A DNA stretch of 64,000 nt, taken from the NCBI GenBank assembly GCA_950295325.1, contig OX485806.1, forward strand, positions 39,492,001-39,556,000, read 5' to 3'. This document shows, piece by piece, positions 58,656 to 64,000 of this stretch (position 1 is its first letter; every line of letters starts with the position of its first letter). The notes below the pieces were generated by a model. The model had not been told where the DNA came from. It worked only from the letters and a program-made list of their open reading frames with translations, and did not search any database. Source of the stretch: Polytrichum commune. Its lineage: Eukaryota; Streptophyta; Polytrichopsida; Polytrichales; Polytrichaceae. Both the position numbers and the translations under genes were made by a program.

Positions 58656-59453
58656 CTAAGGAGTAGGCAATGACACGTATTCCCAAAGTACATTTCCTAA
58701 ATGTTCTCTTCCAATAGAGCTGTTAATGAACCCTGCAACATTTCCATTCAATACATCTCCATCCTGATAAACATTTTTCTTCACGTGTATTGCATACTTC
58801 AGAAATCGGTGGTTTGCTTGACACATACTCTTGAATTCTGCCACTGATAGTTGTTTCCCAACAAATGGCAGTAACTCGTCGCCGGCTTTGGCTGCTTCCA
58901 TGGCATATAGGCCCCATCCCATGTGGGGATGTGTGGACACCCTAACCTCCCACTTTCTATCCCAAAATGTGAAGGTTTTGAATTTTGGGATGGGGCCTAT
59001 GCGCCACTGCCCATGGTAGCTATCTGTGTGGACAGTATCCACGGACACTTGCTGATTGGGAATCGAACTACTCTCTCCGCTCCTTCGAAGCGGTAGAGTA
59101 GCTGAAATTACTGACTTTAATGCAGTAGCTGCTGCGGCCAGTAGAATAGGTCTCTGTGTTTCCTACACGTTTCATTCCAACAAAGTAAGGCAGTTGCATT
59201 AGTTCCCCATATTATTCACATCCAACATATCATAAAAATAGTAACGATAGCATACCATGATTGATATTTTAAATTCTGGATCTCGTTTGTACTTCCGTAG
59301 ATGTTTGCGGATGGTTTTCCGATCCAATATTCTTGCACCCATGTATTTCTTACATGGGCAAGGGTAACTTGTTAGACCTTGCCGGTCTGCTTCTTTCTCT
59401 TCGATTTCCCACAGTTGCAATTGCAAAAGTTCCTCCCGTGATGTCGGATCCAT
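58656..59453 (-). CDS. CACTA-internal two-exon gene: cysteine-motif N-terminus plus truncated SET-like domain
   Basis: Exon 1 (59453 to about 59255) starts MDPTSREELLQLQLWEIEE and contains YPCPCKKYMGARILDRK then TIRKHLRKYKRDPEFK. This resembles the Cys-rich leader of transposase-associated domains that precede TNP2. A GTATG donor follows. Exon 2 (from a 'gtgtag' acceptor near 59167 to the stop at 58656) encodes about 170 residues ending in a SET-like segment: HMGWGLYAMEAAKAGDELLP, VGKQLSVAEF, then LNGNVAGFINSS. GxG and GNxxxFIN are SET hallmarks; the usual NHSC and the C-terminal catalytic part are missing, the frame ending SLPTP. It lies in the same orientation as TNP2, about 440 bp upstream. 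It may be a truncated captured methyltransferase, an accessory protein of this family, or the TNP2 5' exons spliced alternatively. Confidence 0.55.
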
Positions 59454-59624
59454 CGGCTAAAATGCAGTCCACCTAGACAACATAACCACAATTTTCTTAA
59501 GAACATGCAACAATACATTGACCTTTAGGAATAAGCTGCTACAATACATTCCATTTTAGGGAGGAGCAGCCAAGAGTAAATTCAATTCAGTGAAATGTTG
59601 TAGATATAGCCATTCATGTTACGT

Positions 59625-59712
59625 GGAATACTATTAGTCACGTGGTTACTAAATCTGACTGCATTGAGTCATGCAGTCCCAAGTCTGACTACATTTAGTC
59701 ATGTTTGCTCAC
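59625..59712. repeat. Subterminal AGTCAT array, part 1
   Basis: Motifs TTAGTCAC, GAGTCATGCAGTC, GTCTGACTACATTTAGTCATG occur within 90 bases; they resemble those at 62505-62610. Confidence 0.7.
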
Positions 59713-59728
59713 ATACACTACTAGAATT

Positions 59729-59850
59729 TCTATGACCAAACCAACAGAAATTCAACTGAAAATTGTTGATTGTGGTTGTTGATTAGGTCGAGTTGACCCG
59801 GTTAGTAATCAACTTGGGGTTGTTGATTTGGTTCTGTTGATTCGGTCTTT
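59729..59850. mobile_element. Second CACTA-type terminus (left end of a nested element)
   Basis: CACTACTAGAATTTCTATGA begins at about 59729 inside the subterminal array region. The following 100 bases have 'ttgttgatt.ggt.gagttgacc' repeats, unlike the TGACTA repeats of the outer element but like the sequence after the terminus at 63507. The partner right end was not found. Confidence 0.6.
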
Positions 59851-60390
59851 TAGTTGATTTGATTATGTTGAATCGGTATTTTTCCTACTCTATTCAATGG
59901 TGACTCAATTGAGCGAGAGAAAATTACCAAGGAAATGAAAGAGGGAAGGCTTGATGATTCCAAAACAGGTGATGAAGCACTCTTGGACTTGAGTACATAG
60001 ATCATGATTTTTTTGTTCAGCTCAACCAAGAGCAGATCATCAAGGACATAAAAATTCATATTGTGATAAATGTAAAAGTCCGATAAATGTAAAAGTCCGG
60101 TAAAGAATTATTTTATTTTATTTTATTTTATTTTACTTGATTGGAAGGATTATTGATGCTATATAAAGGGATTTTTTCTATTCAACTTGTTATATTTCTA
60201 TATATATATATATATATATTTTTTTTTTAAAATTTGTTTTATTCATTTATAGAAAAATCAAACTGATACGTTAATAGTTGACTTACTATGGAGTATAAAT
60301 GTAATGTATGTTATAGAATAATGAAAACTCAAGCACGGCTTGAGTTTCATTATAAATCTAAAAAAATTTCAAAATGGTTGTTAAATCCAC

Positions 60391-60776
60391 ATTATTGTCA
60401 AGGACACAAGATGAGGAACGAGAGATTAAGTACTAGAAAACAAGAACTACTAGGAAACTTGGATTAACAATAAGAGTACACGATCTACACCCAAAGAGGT
60501 GGATTAGAGTCCTAAGGAGTACGTTATCGAGATTGAAGAACTCTTCAGCCTCGACTCCTATATATATTTCTAGAGTCAAATCGTAAGATTCTAGAGAAGG
60601 TTCTACTAACTTCCATTGGAGGTTTCTAGAAGGTTCTAGAAGCTTGTTTTTAGAATGTTCTAAAATGTTCTAGAAAGTTCTAGAAAATTCATTCTAGAGT
60701 ATTCTAGAAACTTGATTCTAGAAACTTCTAAAAACTTGTTCTTAGAAGGTTCCGAAATTATGTCCCTAACAATTAT
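60391..60776. mobile_element. Solo LTR with 5-bp target duplication
   Basis: The unit from 60396 (TGTCAAGGACAC) to 60771 (CCCTAACA) begins TG and ends CA. It is flanked by the direct repeat ATTAT (60391-60395 and 60772-60776). At 376 bp it has the size of a Copia-type LTR; no second LTR or internal region is present, so recombination has left a solo LTR. It interrupts an older coding-like frame. The right half holds six copies of TTCTAGAA (60624, 60634, 60668, 60678, 60702, 60716) plus several one-base variants. Confidence 0.88.
60620..60760. promoter_or_regulatory. Heat-shock-element-like cluster in the solo LTR
   Basis: TTCnnGAA is the core of a heat-shock-factor binding site; six perfect TTCTAGAA units and several TTCTAnAA variants lie within 100 bases, two pairs spaced 10 bp apart. 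Heat-responsive plant Copia LTRs are known to carry such arrays; function here is inferred. Confidence 0.5.
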
Positions 60777-62228
60777 ATGATACTAAAAATGTTATAACCC
60801 CGGATGAGGTTGTAATACAAAAGTTTAGATCACAAGGAGTTTCAATTCCAATTGGAATTCGCCATGTGATCTATGTATCTAAGAAGGTGGATTTTTTAGA
60901 TGCCTTCACTGAAATCACTACTTCTGCAATTTTGGTTGAAAATGAAAAAGTAGTGGCAATTATTGATTTCAATTTTTTTTCAAATGAAGATAAACATATT
61001 CACCAATGAATGTAGTATACTATATACTGCAGGAGAAATAGTAGAAAGGGGTAAGGAAAAGAATGGTGGGGATATGGTTGTTTTTTTATGAAAAAATTGC
61101 TACGCTGAAAGATTTGGCATATATAAGCAGATTAATAGAAAAGGTAGGGAAAAAAATATGAAAATTTTAGCTGCAGATTTAAACACAGTAAGTGCACGAA
61201 CAACGACTAAAGTATTCGACGTGTTAAAAAACTCAAATGTCATCTTGAAATAAAGATTTGGAAAATTTAGTTCCGAAAGAGTTGGGGACACTGTGGGGTC
61301 GTATTGGATATATTCCATTCACAACGATGAGCGTGACAGAGAACTATTAGTCTCCTGACCATATAGATGACAAAGATGGAGGTTCCGAATTTATATTTTG
61401 GGTCCATGAAGGAAATTTTCAATCACAGAATTTATTTTAAAACTAGTATAAAATTATGTCATCGTATGTTATATTAGAAGTTTTTTTTAAAAATTGTTGG
61501 ATTCACTAGTTTCTGATGTTGTAATTGAATTCAACATATTTTGCAGAGATTCTAGACCACTCTCGAATTGAACGGGCGCAATTCCGTATGAAGGACTATG
61601 GATTTTTTTTGTTCAACGCGTGGGACTTTAATATGTTTTGATGCTTAAAAAATAAACCATGGTATAACTGAAAATACGGGGTATAAGCAATATGAAGTTG
61701 CCGTCTTAGTAAAATTCATTATTTTAAAAGCATGTTTAAAAACATTAAAAAAATTAGAATTTTAGATACTAGTAAAAAAATACTAGACTTGGATCATAAC
61801 ACTATTTATTAAAAAATTGAATATTTTGTTTGTAATGAAGATATAAAAGACATTGGTGAAATTTCTTTTTGAATACAGATATTTAAAAATTTATCAAATA
61901 AACGATAGTACAATCTAAATTTAAGTTTTAAACTATGATATTTGTTTTGCTTTGAGAGTCAATTTTCACTTATCTTTATTTTTAAACGTAGTGTTCACAT
62001 AAACTTAAGATAATTCAAAGTATTAATTGTATAGTATATTATTTTATTATTTTATTATTATTTTGTTACTTTTATGAGCTTGAAGATAGTATATAAAGAC
62101 TTTTGACTTGTTGAAATTATATCATTTCAGTTGATTGAATATATGTTTACACATATATTATTTGTACACCCTACTTGAAGATTAATACTTTTTAAATTAC
62201 TAAAAACCACTATTCTTGTTTGAGTATG

Positions 62229-62422
62229 TTTTACCTCTGAGTATGTTTTTTGCAAAAACCGCTATTTATGTAAAAACATTTTACCTCTGAGTATGGTTTT
62301 TTGCAAAAGCCGCTATTTATGTAAAAACATTTTACCTCTGAGTCTGTTTTTTGCAAAAATCACTATTTATGTAAAAACATTTTACCTCTGAATATGTTTT
62401 ATGCAAAAACCGCTATTTATGT
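62229..62422. repeat. Four tandem copies of a 50-bp repeat
   Basis: The unit begins TTTTACCTCTGAGTATGTTT and contains GCAAAAACCGCTATTTATG. Starts are at 62229, 62279, 62330 and 62380, with few differences between copies. Confidence 0.95.
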
Positions 62423-62504
62423 AATTTTTCAAAAGTTCACATTCTCATATTTTGATGATCCTTCCCATACAAATGGTATTAAACCTTAAGAAAAAAATAA
62501 AAAA

Positions 62505-62610
62505 ATGGATAGTCATGTAGTCCTAAATATGATTACCTTTAGTCATGCAGTCACACAAGTCACAAGTCTGACCCTAAATAGACAGCCATGTGTCTGTGAC
62601 GACTAGTATG
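62505..62610. repeat. Subterminal AGTCAT array, part 2
   Basis: Motifs ATAGTCATGTAGTCC, TTTAGTCATGCAGTC, AAGTCTGAC and TATGACTACA resume here after the AT-rich insertion, matching 59625-59712 in style. Confidence 0.7.
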
Positions 62611-62843
62611 ACTACAAAATTCAGTAATCAATGAGCACCCCCCCAAATTAACGATGAAACCCTAATTCGGTCTTATTGCGTTGTCACTCGCTTCTACATC
62701 CCCACAGCCAAGACTAAACCATTTCTCTTGGTACCATTGTGTAGGTCTTACCTTATAGTTGCAGGGAGGCAGAGAAATGGTGACGTCCACGGCCGAAGCG
62801 GTACCTTCACGTCGTCTTCGTGACAAGGGGGTGTGCGGCTGCC

Positions 62844-63512
62844 ATGGCGAAGTCCAAGTGGTCGACGGAGAGCAGGAGCAGCAGCTCGAAGAGTAAGGAG
62901 TCGGCGACGTCCTCAGCGCAGGAGACGTCCGAGGCGGAGCAGTCGAGCGAGGATTGGGCAAGCAGCAACAGCGGCGGCGATAACAAAATCGGCTCCAGCA
63001 GCGAGGACTCCGCGGCAGAGGCGCAGGCGGTGAGGTCGAGGGCAACTGCTCCTAAGCGCGGAGTGCCAAACGCCTACGAGGCACAGCGAAGAGCAAACAT
63101 CGAGCGCAATCTCGCTCGATTTCGAGAGTTGGGCATCACCAACTTGGCTACAGGGGTGGCGGGTGCAAAGCGCTTGAAGCCTCCAAAGGCACTTGAGAGA
63201 GGGAAAAAACGGCGCAGCTCTAGCTCTTCTGAGTGCTCACTAAATCCTAATTTTGTTTATCAACTCCTCCTCTAGCTGCAGCATAGGTTGTTAATGGGAC
63301 AAATGCCTAATCATGATCCACCCTTTGTACCGGAGATAATGATGTTGGTGGCGAACTTGCCGGACGAACATGTGGTAGAAGTATTCGAGGGAGTTGTTAG
63401 ATTGCCACAAATTTCGAGTCATGTCTTGAATCGCATGGCAAATGTGATGTCTGACATGTATGCGGACTCCAGGGAGGTTCCAATTCCACATAATCGGAGG
63501 TCCACTCACTAG
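62844..63512 (+). pseudogene. TnpA-like second gene of a CACTA element, 3' end cut by another CACTA terminus
   Basis: It starts ATG at 62844 (MAKSKWSTESRSSSSKSKES), a Ser/Glu-rich GC-rich leader. Then comes AYEAQRRANIERNLARFREL followed by GITNLA, a motif widespread in plant proteins linked to TNP2-type elements ('RI.NN..RL..LGI..L'). The first frame ends at 63275; an acceptor 'gctgcag' at 63281 suggests a second exon, HRLLMGQMPNHDPPFVPEI through VVEVFEGVVRLPQISSHVLN. It is interrupted at 63507, where CACTAGTAG begins; its stop codon TAG is made by that terminus. It was probably longer before the insertion. It is divergent from TNP2, which is on the other strand. Confidence 0.65.
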
Positions 63513-64000
63513 TAGAAAATTCTGCGTCCGGATCAATAGAAAGGCGTTGGTCGCGGTTGTTACTTAGGACGCGTTGACCTGGACATTATGTAACACAATT
63601 TTGTTGATTTTTTCTGTTGATATGGTCACAAAAAGATTTTTTTAAAAATACTTATTTTTTAATATATATATATATATATATCATTAAAAAATAAAAAATG
63701 AATGGATAGCAGTTCTGCAACTCCTAATCCCTCCCAAGTAACCCTCAATCTATACCTCACCTACAAGTATAGACTACCTACCACTCACCTATATGGCAAG
63801 GCCAAGGCCGAAGGTGTCGGCCACGGGAATCGAACCTTGCACCTAGTGACACCCACACATGTGCCTTAACCACTAGGTCATCACATCACACATGATATAA
63901 ATTGAGTGTTTTAAACCTTTCAAGAATAAGGCCACTATTTTCTCTTTACTACCTACTTGATGTATATATTTATTGTAAATATATACAGTATATAATTATA
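63507..64000. mobile_element. Third CACTA-type terminus, element running out of the window
   Basis: CACTAGTAGAAAATTCTGCG starts at 63507, preceded by ACT. The next 90 bases ('gttggtcgcggttgtta.ttagg.cgcgttgacc') parallel those after the terminus at 59729, so both ends belong to one family. The element continues past 64000 or is truncated by the SINE. Confidence 0.65.
63690..63884 (-). mobile_element. tRNA-derived SINE
   Basis: On the minus strand the 5' region reads like a tRNA: an A-box-like TGACCTAGTGGTTAAGGC (complement of 63863-63880) and a B-box AGGTTCGATTCCC (complement of 63825-63837), 25 bases apart. The body continues leftwards, ending in an A/T-rich tail next to the AT microsatellite. 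Acceptor-stem and anticodon folding are too degraded for a true tRNA gene. The tRNA of origin was not identified. Confidence 0.75.

Larger units (their letters stand above)
59850..62490. other. AT-rich inserted segment with decayed coding-like stretches
   Basis: Strongly AT-rich compared with the flanking CACTA genes. Short former reading frames are visible: a minus-strand frame at 59850-60059; a plus-strand frame starting at the ATG at 60291 with a CxxC..H zinc-finger-like beginning, split by the solo LTR and continuing with one frameshift to about 61009; and plus-strand stretches at 61130-61240 and 61740-61850. Two TATAAAG sequences (about 60161 and 62093) precede A/T-rich starts. The Lys/Ile/Asn-rich, compact, intronless style is unlike the host genes. 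It could be a remnant of an AT-rich virus or mobile element, or decayed transposon DNA; no family is recognised. Confidence 0.35.
53755..63506. mobile_element. CACTA (En/Spm) element, nested and incomplete in this window
   Basis: The left terminus is at 53755; the TNP2 gene lies on the minus strand (54549-58219), a CPC-motif/SET-like gene upstream (58656-59453), and TGACTA/AGTCAT arrays at 53770-53990, 58380-58540, 59625-59712 and 62505-62610. I could not find the matching right terminus. The AGTCAT array at 59625-59712 is followed at 59729 by another CACTA-type end and the array resumes at 62505, so 59.73-62.5 kb looks like inserted DNA. The TnpA-like gene at 62844 may be the element's second gene. 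The boundary at 63506 is where a further CACTA end begins and is not proven to be the end of this element. Confidence 0.6.

Noticed and set aside
63825-63880. A functional tRNA gene
   Set aside because: The A and B boxes are good but the spacing and arms do not fold into a complete cloverleaf, and the sequence continues into a repeat body; a SINE fits better.

Overview
The window is nuclear DNA from a land plant. Two conserved plant housekeeping genes with many GT-AG introns sit in AT-rich, transposon-filled intergenic DNA. Promoter motifs of plant type (telo box, site II) and plant transposon types (PIF/Harbinger with a Myb-like partner, CACTA/TNP2, Mutator-like MITE, tRNA-SINE, solo LTR) agree with this. 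The lineage cannot be fixed from the sequence alone. The large transposon fraction and a Tc1-type element would fit a seed-free plant, but that is only a guess.

Layout: 1-6.8 kb is gene-free repeat DNA. 6.82-10.58 kb is one complete but mutated PIF/Harbinger transposon with a perfect TAA target duplication and two tail-to-tail genes. 10.6-20.8 kb is gene-free and made of MITEs, a tandem duplication that preserves an empty insertion site, and a Mutator-type MITE with a perfect 9-bp target duplication. 20.80-22.37 kb is a decayed Tc1-like element with a TA target duplication.

23.7-32.0 kb (minus strand) is a complete nicalin gene (NCLN, ER-membrane nicastrin-like protein). I could join 15 coding exons in frame (about 592 residues) plus a probable non-coding first exon. 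32.2-40.7 kb is again repeats (Harbinger MITEs, fold-back elements, dispersed families). 40.8-45.2 kb (plus strand) is a complete NUG2/NOG2 gene for a circularly permuted nucleolar GTPase of 60S ribosome assembly, with 11 coding exons joined in frame (670 residues).

45.2-52 kb holds repeats, a perfect Harbinger MITE, a broken fragment of a CDPK-related kinase and an AT-rich segment with decayed coding-like stretches. At 52.1-53.75 kb a broken coiled-coil gene copy is fused to an inverted duplicate of nicalin exon 2 with its flanking introns. That duplicate ends at the base where a CACTA transposon terminus begins. 53.75-63.5 kb is dominated by the CACTA element: TNP2-type transposase with DUF4218 and DUF4216 regions on the minus strand, an upstream two-exon gene joining a transposase-associated-like cysteine motif to a SET-like domain, subterminal TGACTA repeats, and a second gene of TnpA type. 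It is interrupted by an AT-rich insertion containing a solo LTR with heat-shock-element-like repeats, and by further CACTA ends. The window closes in a tRNA-derived SINE.

The two host genes (ER membrane-protein biogenesis; ribosome biogenesis) have no evident functional link. The rest is a record of transposition, gene capture and decay. All exon joins are my own reading of splice signals and reading frame and have not been checked against transcripts.
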